Shown: in pieces, positions 9,185 to 16,441 of the stretch
Position numbering within the stretch: the stretch's first letter is position 1
Layout: each line of letters begins with the position of its first letter
Assembly (NCBI RefSeq): GCF_900141845.1
Contig: NZ_FQZB01000006.1
Coordinates: 124,001-188,000 of the forward strand
DNA from: Clostridium cavendishii DSM 21758
GTDB taxonomy: Bacteria; Bacillota; Clostridia; Clostridiales; Clostridiaceae
Direction of reading: 5' to 3'
Length of the DNA stretch: 64,000 nt
Program-made: the position numbers and the translations under genes
Notes under the pieces: model-generated
The model's input: only the letters and a program-made list of their open reading frames with translations
The model's database searches: none
Told to the model about the DNA's origin: nothing

Positions 9185-9255
9185 AAACCACCTCTACAAA
9201 TCCTTTTCAATTGCTTATCGTCTATTCCTAAAGGGTGACCTACAAATGTACTCAT
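9181..9255 (-). CDS. Putative 24-residue upstream peptide coupled to MFS gene
   Basis: Frame starting MSTFVGHPLGID and ending RICRGGL, with its TGA overlapping the ATG of the MFS gene. AGGGG lies only 3 bases before its ATG, a poor spacing. It starts about 15 bases after the predicted transcription start. It may be a leader that controls MFS translation, or merely an open frame. Confidence 0.35.
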   Translation of the reverse strand: MSTFVGHPLGIDDKQLKRICRGGL

Positions 9256-9276
9256 AAGCCCCTAATTATTACTTAT

Positions 9277-9285
9277 ATTATACCA
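9277..9285 (-). promoter_or_regulatory. Extended -10 promoter of MFS operon
   Basis: TGGTATAAT on the minus strand, a TGn-extended -10 element. No good -35 is seen at 17 bases upstream, as expected for extended -10 promoters. Confidence 0.5.
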
Positions 9286-9301
9286 TATCCCTATAGTCCC
9301 T

Positions 9302-9339
9302 AAAAAAATACAATAACTATTAACTTGAATAGCTATTGT
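9302..9339 (-). terminator. Intrinsic terminator of HNH endonuclease gene
   Basis: Minus strand: ACAATAGCTATT, loop CAAGTT, AATAGTTATTGT, then ATTTTTTTA. Near-perfect 12-bp stem plus U-tract, about 50 bases after the HNH gene stop. Confidence 0.85.
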
Positions 9340-9390
9340 ACAATAAATACTTATGAACGCTGATATGAAATTATCCTCTATATCTAAAGA

Positions 9391-11223
9391 TTACTCTCTA
9401 TGATAAATTTTAGAATATATCTTTGGTAAATTTCTTACATCATAACCTCTGCTCTTTAAATATACAGTTAATTCTTCCCGACTTGGATATGAAAATTCAA
9501 ACTTCTTAGTTTTATCCCCTCTTAAACCTCTGTTAATTGTCTCTAAACATATTCCAAATTTATTTGCAAATTTATCTTTATTATCAGTTATATATGTGTT
9601 TAAATTTTTATCTATAGCTTTAAAATATTTATTAGAGCTTCTACTTAAAATTAGCTCTATATATACAACATCATTGCTAATATATTTTTTTGGATTATTT
9701 CTATAATCAGTTATCATTTTAAACTTTGATTCCGAAAAAAAAGGCTTCAATCTATACCATCTTTCAAATTTCTGCTTATCTTTATTTGAGTTACACCTTC
9801 TGCAACTTGGAAGCACATTCCCTATTTTAGTAGCACCTTTATTATTTATTGATACTATATGTTCAAGAGCTTCATTATTATTATTTAAAATAGTATTACA
9901 ATATGCACACTCATATTCCCCTTTTGCACTTTTAAAAAGTTCTTGTATTTGTATATATTCTTCTAATGTAAGATTTCCTATCGCACCTTTTTTATTAGCC
10001 CTTCTGTTAGCAAATCTTATAGATACCTTATCTAAATCTATTTTATTAACATATAATTCAGGTATATCAGACAAATCGGTTTTATCACATATATCATATT
10101 TTTCCCATAAATACTTTTGTGTTGTAAAATCATATTTTTTTTCTGCTTTTAATCTTTGTTTTATTGCATCTGACATTTTATCATACAAACCTAGATTAAC
10201 TTTCCTTCCATTTACATGTATATATGATTCATATTTATTTCTAAGTCTACTCACTCCTATAACTTTAGATTTGCTAACTGATATCCCTTTACCATTTTCT
10301 CTTTCTAATTTCACTTCTAAATATTGTTTTCTATTATCCAACTTATCTTTCTTTAAATTTTCATCAAACTCAATACAATTCAAATGGTCTACAATATAAT
10401 CAGAATCAAAACAATCCATTATATATCTATGCAAATATAGCTTTTGTCCATTTGCCTGAGTCTTTACATAATTTCCATCAAAACACCATTTGTATAATCT
10501 ACACTTTTCAACATCATCAAAATCTATTTTAGTTCTACAAGCCTCTTGTCCTTTTTTATCATAAAGTATAATTTCTGCATAATCATCATGTAAAACTATC
10601 TCATTTCCATCTTTTTTGGTACGAGATAATATTTTTCCATGTCTCCTCATTTGCGCATTATGTTTTAAACATAAAAACATTTCATATTCCTTACAATAAA
10701 ATACTTTACTATTAGAACTATCATTCTCACAACCTTCAACATTACAATGTTTTATAAAACTCTGTTTAGTTGTTTCTTCTATACTAGATATTTTTACATT
10801 TAAATACTCTTTTCTATTATCTAAATACCCATTAATATGTTTTATAATACATTTTTTATTATTACATTCCATAATATACTTATCTAGTCTTACTTCCTTA
10901 TTTGCTATCTTTGTTACAATATATTTCCCGTTCAACCCCCATCTATAGCCTTTACATTTTTCAACATCCTCAAGATCTATAATTGCTCTATCTTTTTCCT
11001 TATTATTTTTATCATATAATATTATTTCTGCATAATCCTTATGTATATCAATCTCATTATTATCTCTTATAGTTCTTTCTAGTATGCATCCATTACTAAA
11101 AAACTGACTTCTATGTCTACTACATAAATACATATCTGCACCTGAACAATAATTTATACTAGTGTCTTCACTTGTTTTTTTACATCCTAGCACCTCACAA
11201 CACCTTATGTCATCCAATTGCAT
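9391..11223 (-). CDS. Large HNH endonuclease with duplicated Zn/HNH-like modules and AP2-like domain
   Basis: 610 residues. Two copies of one module (about 1-150 and 155-310): a Cys/His cluster of zinc-finger type (CCEVLGCKK...YLCSRHRSQ; CNVEGCEN...FLCLKHNAQ) followed by a beta-rich part ending HRYIMDC...DHLN...LDNRKQYLEV, like the HNH_3 fold of phage homing nucleases but incomplete. Then an AP2-like DNA-binding domain (about 318-365, YESYIHVNGRKVNLGLYD). The real HNH nuclease is C-terminal: Cys439/Cys442, His455, Cys474/Cys477. The tail (510-610) may be another DNA-binding part. It is most like phage or homing-type endonucleases, probably a mobile or defence gene. It ends at the terminator 9302. 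No intron border is visible around it. Confidence 0.8.
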   Translation of the reverse strand: MQLDDIRCCEVLGCKKTSEDTSINYCSGADMYLCSRHRSQFFSNGCILERTIRDNNEIDIHKDYAEIILYDKNNKEKDRAIIDLEDVEKCKGYRWGLNGKYIVTKIANKEVRLDKYIMECNNKKCIIKHINGYLDNRKEYLNVKISSIEETTKQSFIKHCNVEGCENDSSNSKVFYCKEYEMFLCLKHNAQMRRHGKILSRTKKDGNEIVLHDDYAEIILYDKKGQEACRTKIDFDDVEKCRLYKWCFDGNYVKTQANGQKLYLHRYIMDCFDSDYIVDHLNCIEFDENLKKDKLDNRKQYLEVKLERENGKGISVSKSKVIGVSRLRNKYESYIHVNGRKVNLGLYDKMSDAIKQRLKAEKKYDFTTQKYLWEKYDICDKTDLSDIPELYVNKIDLDKVSIRFANRRANKKGAIGNLTLEEYIQIQELFKSAKGEYECAYCNTILNNNNEALEHIVSINNKGATKIGNVLPSCRRCNSNKDKQKFERWYRLKPFFSESKFKMITDYRNNPKKYISNDVVYIELILSRSSNKYFKAIDKNLNTYITDNKDKFANKFGICLETINRGLRGDKTKKFEFSYPSREELTVYLKSRGYDVRNLPKIYSKIYHRE

Positions 11224-11333
11224 CGTCCTCCAAATTCATAAATTCTCTACAAAACTTCCCCATTACAAATAATAACTATTAACATAATTATAAAATCTGT
11301 ATTAAAAATAATATTATTTAATCTTATTTTTAA

Positions 11334-11408
11334 TTACTTTTCATTTAAAATCTTTTCAACTTTTTCAATACTTATATTTAATGCTTTAGCAATGCTCTCA
11401 GGTCCCAT
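11334..11408 (-). pseudogene. Fragment of a DNA-binding-type C-terminus
   Basis: A 24-codon frame reading GPESIAKALNISIEKVEKIL followed by NEK and stop. This is a helix-turn-helix tail of the kind found at the end of several clostridial proteins. Its start overlaps the stop of the GNAT fragment at 11408, so two broken gene pieces are joined. Probably not translated on its own. Confidence 0.4.
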
Positions 11409-11569
11409 TAGTGGTAAGTTTCAGGACCATACCAGTCAGTATAGCGATATACCTTTTCATTTGAATAATATTCTAACAATCCCTCAGCGTCATCCAATCT
11501 TATCTTTCTTAATCTTATCCTTTCTGTTTCTATTACAGGAAACTCCTTAAATATCTTTGTTAGCTTCAT
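11408..11569 (-). pseudogene. N-terminal fragment of a RimJ/RimL-type GNAT
   Basis: 53 codons from ATG 11569 with AGGAG 7 bases upstream. The sequence (FPVIETERIRLRKIRLDDA, then EGLLEYYSNEKVYRYTDW) is the typical start of RimJ/RimL-like ribosomal-protein or small-molecule acetyltransferases, which are normally about 170-180 residues. The catalytic and acetyl-CoA-binding parts are gone; the frame stops at the junction with another fragment. Remnant after deletion. Confidence 0.75.
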
Positions 11570-11608
11570 TTTAATTCTCCTCATTTCTTTAATTTTTGCT
11601 TTCATCAA

Positions 11609-12103
11609 TTCTATACAATTTTATGGATAATCAGAAAAAGAATTTTCCTACCAGATAAATCCATTTGAATACAAAAAGACCATAAGAAGTTAAAGCCTTC
11701 TTACAGTCTAAAATATTGCAACCACTATTATAATTATAAAAATTACATATAAACATAAGTAATGCCCATTAATTAAAGCATTATATTCTGCTCACACAAA
11801 ATCTTATAACAGAAGCTTAATAAAAAGCTCTACTTAATATTTAAACTCTACAATTTAAAATATTATATTATAATAATTAATTCTAGTAAAGCAAGTTATC
11901 TTCTAACCGCCATATTCATAAAAAGTACACCAAATAAACCTAAATAAAACTAGGCTTAGGAAACTCCTTAAAAAATACATATTAATTTTTAACAATTCAT
12001 ATTAGCAATTAGTTGTTTACACAACTTACATTCCCCTTTCATCATTTTTTAATATTGTACTATATTTTGTAACTTAACTAAATATTTGGAGAATTCTATC
12101 ATA
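11609..12103. other. Intergenic region with hairpins
   Basis: About 495 bases between the GNAT fragment and the GNAT at 12104. It holds the hairpin at 11678 and, on the minus strand, an 11-codon frame (TTG start, MCKQLIANMNC) behind AAGGGG near 12030, followed by an imperfect hairpin (AAGCCTA / TAGGTTT) near 11942. This could be the remains of a leader for the broken GNAT, but support is weak. Confidence 0.3.
11678..11710 (-). terminator. Hairpin, possible terminator
   Basis: AGACcaTAAGAAG and CTTCTTAcaGTCT with a 7-base loop, preceded on the plus strand by AAAAA (a U-tract on the minus strand). Likely ends transcription from the GNAT at 12104. Confidence 0.5.
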
Positions 12104-12886
12104 TCACTTTAAAGTAACATTTAAAATTCTATGCTTACTTACAAAACCAGACTTTTCTAGTGTATTTTTAGACGCTATATTTTTTACATTGCAACAAGCC
12201 ATTGGCTTTAAATTATTCCTATAACAATGTTCCTTAAGCTGGGTAACAATATAGATCCCGACACCTTTTTTACGATATTCTTCTGTGACAATCATTCCAA
12301 TATCACCATATTGATCATTTGACTTAAATATTCTAAACTCACCTATTCCTAACAGAATGTCACAACTATATAGTACGAATAGTTGATTGTTTTCTACTAA
12401 ATCTTCATAATAACCGTCAAATGCAGGGTCACATTTTATTTTTATAATTCCTATATCGTTTTTGTTAGCCAATCTGAAAGATATATCCTTAAAATTACTT
12501 AATTCATATTTAGTATTTTTATTATCACTAAAAAGATATTGATCTATTGATATACTCTTGTGATAATCAAGACATAAAGCTAGAAATTCTTTCTCTTTAG
12601 TAGAAACAGCAGCATTTTCCACAATATCACTTTCAATAATATATTCAAAAATCTGGGGTGCATGTACAAAATATTGTGACAAAATATAGAATTGTACTAA
12701 AGTCTTATGGGAATCTACAAAAAAATGACCTGCTTTTTCTCCATCATAAATAATTACATAACACTGAGCGTTACCTATCACTACATTTTCCCAATAACCA
12801 TCTATTGGAGATTCTAAAGTTTTAATATACTCTTTAGCTAAAATAAATCTTTCTTCTGCTGATGTTACTTTTTCTAATTGTATCAT
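12104..12886 (-). CDS. GNAT N-acetyltransferase
   Basis: 260 residues from ATG 12886 (GGGGGGA about 4-5 bases upstream; a TTG one codon earlier is less likely). The C-terminal half (about 135-260) is a complete GNAT domain: ISFRLANKNDIGIIK start, substrate strand GDIGMIVTEEYRKKGVG with the acetyl-CoA loop RKKGVG, and the closing NIASKNTLEKSGF helix. The N-terminal 130 residues are a second, degenerate GNAT-like half (CYVIIYDGEKAGHFFVDS). Substrate unknown. It has its own promoter at 12923. Confidence 0.85.
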   Translation of the reverse strand: MIQLEKVTSAEERFILAKEYIKTLESPIDGYWENVVIGNAQCYVIIYDGEKAGHFFVDSHKTLVQFYILSQYFVHAPQIFEYIIESDIVENAAVSTKEKEFLALCLDYHKSISIDQYLFSDNKNTKYELSNFKDISFRLANKNDIGIIKIKCDPAFDGYYEDLVENNQLFVLYSCDILLGIGEFRIFKSNDQYGDIGMIVTEEYRKKGVGIYIVTQLKEHCYRNNLKPMACCNVKNIASKNTLEKSGFVSKHRILNVTLK

Positions 12887-12922
12887 CAAATCCCCCCTTT
12901 TAATTTTTTCTTAATTATACAA

Positions 12923-12951
12923 ATTATATATGTATAGTTTAATATTAGCAA
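12923..12951 (-). promoter_or_regulatory. Promoter of GNAT gene
   Basis: Minus strand TTGCTA (12946-12951), 17-base spacer, perfect TATAAT (12923-12928). Confidence 0.6.
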
Positions 12952-13019
12952 ACCAGAAAAACAAGATTAAAAGTAAATACTTCAAAGACTCTACTAATGC
13001 TTTTATTTATTACAATCTG

Positions 13020-14018
13020 TTATTTTAATGTATTAATAATATCAATTTTTTTAGCAAACCACTCACATATTTCTTTATTTTGATTACTACTTGAAAGAAA
13101 ATCAGATAATGGCTTTTCAAAATAATAAATATTTACACTTGTATCTTCAACACATCCATCAAATATATTTTCATTTTCCTTTATCTTATTTGTAATGTTC
13201 CCAAATTCACTATTGTTTTTTGCAATAACAAGACTAACAACCACCTTAGGTATTTTACCCTCACCTCTAAACTCAAATCCAACGATAACTTCTGAATATC
13301 CATCTCCAATAATATTTTCACTCCACATAACATACTGTTCATTTAGACATATTTGTTTAAGTCTTTCATAATCACGTTCATAAGGCTTTCCAAAACACTC
13401 TGTTAATTTTGGCTTAACCATATCTAAACACTCATCCATTTTTGCTATTGTAGCATTAATATTACTAAGAACTATTAAATCTTGAAAATTAAAATCTCCT
13501 GCACTTGACATACCTTCACCCCTTAAAAATTCTAAACATTCTTCTATAATCTTATTTTCTTTATATTGATTCAAAAATGCATATACATCACTCCACCTAT
13601 ATTGTTCAAAGTTAATATTTGAAATATCCTTTTTATCATAATACTTTGTACAATATCTTAAATACACATTCTTATTATCATTTACTTTTATTTCATTTAA
13701 AACTTTTGAATATCGTCCTAACTGTCGTTCTCCCTCTGAAGAATTAACCTTATTCTCAATAAAACAAATGCTTTCTTTATTCTTAACAACTATATCTATA
13801 ATACAATCCATATCTCCTTGAAGATAATATTTTTCTTGAGAATCAATAGAAAATCCCGTACCCTCTATTAAAAGAAACTTATTAACAAACTTATCTAATA
13901 GTTTATTATCTTGCTCCAACGTTCCCACTATTATTTCAGTTGTAAAGTCTTCTAATGGAGTCTTACCTGAAGCCCCATTTTTGCTGTATAAAGATAATAA
14001 CCTTTTATAAATACTAAT
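13020..14018 (-). CDS. PD-(D/E)XK nuclease family protein, apparent ATT start
   Basis: The first conventional start (GTG 13928) would cut off an in-frame N-terminal segment reading YKRLLSLYSKNGASGKTPL, then EDFTTEII, that looks like real protein. Reading further up, the frame ends at a TGA immediately before ATT at 14018, and that ATT has GAGGGTG 6 bases upstream. I therefore place the start at ATT 14018 (332 residues). The nuclease core is about 60-110: MDCIIDIVV, then ICFIENKVNSSEGERQLGRY, giving D...ExK of the PD-(D/E)XK fold, PDDEXK_4-like. The rest is helical. Probably a stand-alone nuclease, perhaps defence-related. A GTG start with loss of function is the alternative. Confidence 0.65.
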   Translation of the reverse strand: MSIYKRLLSLYSKNGASGKTPLEDFTTEIIVGTLEQDNKLLDKFVNKFLLIEGTGFSIDSQEKYYLQGDMDCIIDIVVKNKESICFIENKVNSSEGERQLGRYSKVLNEIKVNDNKNVYLRYCTKYYDKKDISNINFEQYRWSDVYAFLNQYKENKIIEECLEFLRGEGMSSAGDFNFQDLIVLSNINATIAKMDECLDMVKPKLTECFGKPYERDYERLKQICLNEQYVMWSENIIGDGYSEVIVGFEFRGEGKIPKVVVSLVIAKNNSEFGNITNKIKENENIFDGCVEDTSVNIYYFEKPLSDFLSSSNQNKEICEWFAKKIDIINTLK

Positions 14019-14269
14019 TCAGAACACCCTCTTCCCTCTCAAATCCTTTCTTTTCCATGTTTATATACATTTAAATCGAATTATATCTATATTTTACCAC
14101 TTTAGTATTAGTTTCAAATTATTATTTATAAATTTAAATATATTTTTAGCATAATAAAACGCCTTCCAAGTAAGCTTTTATTTAAAAGAAACTCTTCCTC
14201 ATCAACATCCTTTGCAGTACCAAGCTGAAACATAACTGACTTTATGCCTACAAATAATTTTATATATAA
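14019..14269. other. Intergenic region with trace of Rpn-gene upstream sequence
   Basis: Near 14158-14180 (minus strand) lies AATAAAAGCTTACTTGGAAGG, spelled over two parts as AATAAAAGCTTACTT and GGAAGG. It is nearly the same as the ribosome-site region of the Rpn gene at 16190-16220. The coding part that should follow is missing, so this appears to be the leftover front of a deleted paralogue. Confidence 0.4.
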
Positions 14270-14317
14270 AAAAATGATAGCTACCTATCTAAAAAATAAA
14301 TAAGTAGCTATCATTTT
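14270..14317 (-). terminator. Terminator of Nudix gene
   Basis: Stem ATGATAGCTAC / GTAGCTATCAT (11 bp, 19-base loop) followed on the minus strand by TTTTTTT. Immediately after the Nudix stop. Confidence 0.85.
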
Positions 14318-14319
14318 CA

Positions 14320-14703
14320 CTATCTAGTCTTCAAAGCATCAACAACCAAAATATCAGCAGAAACCCACTTTTGATCATCTAACTTACCAAAATCAATCCA
14401 CTTAGCATCATTATGAGCATTCAAGCTTAAAGTTCCACCAGAAATCTCACAAATAAAACAATGCATAGTAAGATGAAAATTTGGATAATCATAATCAACA
14501 GTAGTTAAAAACTCTAATCCATTAATATCAAGTTCTAGCTCCTCCTTAATCTCACGAACAAGAGCCTCTTCCCTAGACTCACCACTCTCAACTTTTCCAC
14601 CTGGAAACTCCCACATATTAACGAAATCCCCATAGCCTCTTCTAGTAATAAATATCTTATCATCCTTCTTTAAAATAGCTGCAACTACCTCTATAGTCTT
14701 CAT
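14320..14703 (-). CDS. mutT: Nudix hydrolase, MutT-type 8-oxo-dGTP diphosphatase
   Basis: 127 residues, usual MutT length. A full Nudix box at about 36-58: GKVESGE, seven residues, then REIKEELEL (GX5EX7REUXEEXGU with Glu in place of the last Gly). WEFPGGK just before it is typical of MutT-type enzymes that hydrolyse 8-oxo-dGTP to the monophosphate and keep oxidised guanine out of DNA. Cytosolic. Single gene with its own terminator. Other Nudix substrates such as CTP-type pyrimidines are possible (the MutT2/NudG branch also has this form). Confidence 0.85.
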   Translation of the reverse strand: MKTIEVVAAILKKDDKIFITRRGYGDFVNMWEFPGGKVESGESREEALVREIKEELELDINGLEFLTTVDYDYPNFHLTMHCFICEISGGTLSLNAHNDAKWIDFGKLDDQKWVSADILVVDALKTR

Positions 14704-14914
14704 ATGCCAACCTCTATCTTAATAATAAATTTCTTAAACCATATTTTTATTATATAAGTTTTGTAATGAGTTAACAAATTTTTTCTAGAATATAAACACA
14801 CTTGACCTAATAAATCATAATAAAATATTTATTTATAAGCTTATACTGCGACAATATTCCTTTCTATTTATTTTATAGAAAGAAATATTGTAAAAATATA
14901 ATATTATTAGAGAT

Positions 14915-15154
14915 TTAAAAATACTTCTCTAAATCCTCTACTTTTTCTAAATCAAAAATATCTCCGCCTATTACATCTAATTTATCTGCTGGAAGACTTG
15001 AAATCTTTTTCTTATATTCTTCTGGAAGTTTTTCAAACTTCTTTATCAATTGTTTTAATAAGAGATCTGCCTTCCATTTAGTCTCACCTATAGAAACTCC
15101 TTCTTTTCTTCCCTCTGCTTTATAATGCATTTTTCTTATTTCATCTATTGTCAT
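14915..15154 (-). pseudogene. C-terminal fragment of Rpn-family protein (DUF4351)
   Basis: 79 codons equivalent to the last quarter of the intact neighbour at 15305-16189: EGRKEGVSIGE, then LLLKQLIKKFEKLPEEYKKK and DIFDLEKVEDLEKYF, the DUF4351 end. The nuclease part is absent and no good ribosome site precedes the ATG. Together with the shared sequence at 15180-15289 and 16320-16430 it marks a tandem duplication of which one copy has lost its 5' part. Confidence 0.7.
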
Positions 15155-15252
15155 CTTAAATACACCTACACTTCTATTCTTGTATTCTTCAAATCATACT
15201 CTAGTAATAAGTATGTCATCATTATCTTCTAAATAAATTGCCCGTATAATAC

Positions 15253-15289
15253 AACACTCCTTCATACGAAATCCGTAGAAAGGAGTGTT
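15253..15289 (-). terminator. Palindromic repeat copy 3 (terminator)
   Basis: AACACTCCTTCATACG, loop AAATC, CGTAGAAAGGAGTGTT, with a mismatched inner stem. It sits just after the stop of the Rpn gene. Confidence 0.7.
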
Positions 15290-15304
15290 TATATTATGAA
15301 AGTT

Positions 15305-16189
15305 TTAAAAATACTGCTCTAAATCTTCTACCTTTTCTAATTCAAAAATATCTCCAGCTATAACCTCTATTTGCTCTAATTTAAGATTTAAAATCTTTTC
15401 TCTGTATCCATCTGGAAGCTTTTTAAATCTTCTTATTAATTGCTTTAACAACAAGTCAGCTTTTCCCTTAGTTTCTCCATTGGCCTCACCTATGGAAATT
15501 CCTTCTTCTTTACCTTCTTCATATATCATTCTTCCAACATCAGTCATGCTAACAACCTCCTTAAATCTCTTCTTAGCTTTTTCATCTCCAAACTTGTCAA
15601 ATAAAGCATATAAAAGAGTTAAACATTTAGTCTTCTCTTCTTCATTTTTAATATCCTTAGCTATCTCTATACTATCTAATGTAATATCACTTTTACTCTT
15701 TTCACTTTCCATAAGTGGAATGAAACTTAATGTCATAATATCTTGTTCGGTTAGCTCTTCTCCATTATCTACTTTAGTTTTAATTCTTTCATAATTTTCA
15801 TCCCCATTTAGCTTACTCATATAAAAGCATTCTAATGTATAATTTATCGAACCACAATTAATATTTGTAACTACGTCCTTTATATCTGATGAATACACTA
15901 CTACGGTTCTTATATTTTTTCTACTCATATAATGAAGAGATGCATCATAATACAAAAATCTTGCTATATCATCCCTTTTATCAGTAGTTTGAAACTCAAA
16001 ATGCAAATAATCATCCGTCTCTGTATAAAATAGATAATCCATAGCACTAGTCTTAATATCTATATTCTTAATTTCCGTTTGTGCTGGCTTTTTTAGCTTA
16101 ACATCTAAGTTAAAAAACTCTGATGCACTATCCTTAAAAATCTCCATGGCTTTCTTGAATACAGCATCTTCAACCTTATTATAATCCAT
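15305..16189 (-). CDS. Rpn family PD-(D/E)XK nuclease/putative transposase, DUF4351 C-terminus
   Basis: 294 residues from ATG 16189, chosen because GGAAGGAG lies 7 bases upstream; an in-frame ATG at 16252 would place this ribosome site inside the gene. N-terminal 100 residues: a Rpn-type nuclease core with NIDIKTSAMDYLFYTETDD, then YLHFEFQT (D...ExQ active-site line). The helical middle (EELTEQDIMTLSFIPLM) is typical of the family, and the end (LLLKQLIRRFKKLPDGYREK, then LEKVEDLEQYF) is DUF4351. Rpn proteins of E. coli promote recA-independent recombination and some act against phages. A truncated paralogue lies just downstream. Confidence 0.85.
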   Translation of the reverse strand: MDYNKVEDAVFKKAMEIFKDSASEFFNLDVKLKKPAQTEIKNIDIKTSAMDYLFYTETDDYLHFEFQTTDKRDDIARFLYYDASLHYMSRKNIRTVVVYSSDIKDVVTNINCGSINYTLECFYMSKLNGDENYERIKTKVDNGEELTEQDIMTLSFIPLMESEKSKSDITLDSIEIAKDIKNEEEKTKCLTLLYALFDKFGDEKAKKRFKEVVSMTDVGRMIYEEGKEEGISIGEANGETKGKADLLLKQLIRRFKKLPDGYREKILNLKLEQIEVIAGDIFELEKVEDLEQYF

Positions 16190-16391
16190 TTTAAAACTCC
16201 TTCCAAGTAGGCTTTTATTAATATATTTGCCAATTTGGGAGGAGTTATGCAAATGTATATTCTGTTTTGAAAATTAATTTAACTCGTTGTGCTAGTTAAA
16301 TTATTAACTTCATTCTAACCTATAACTTCAAATCATCTTCTAATATTAACCACCTCATCAGTATCTCCAAAATAGATTACCAGTATAATAT

Positions 16392-16430
16392 AAAGACTCC
16401 TTCCTACGAAATCCGTAAGAAGGAGTCTTT
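16392..16430 (-). terminator. Palindromic repeat copy 4 (terminator of RADAR operon)
   Basis: AAAGACTCCTTCCTACG, loop AAATC, CGTAAGAAGGAGTCTTT. It lies 12 bases after the rdrB stop, with a U-tract on the minus strand. Confidence 0.8.
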
Positions 16431-16441
16431 TAAATATATTC

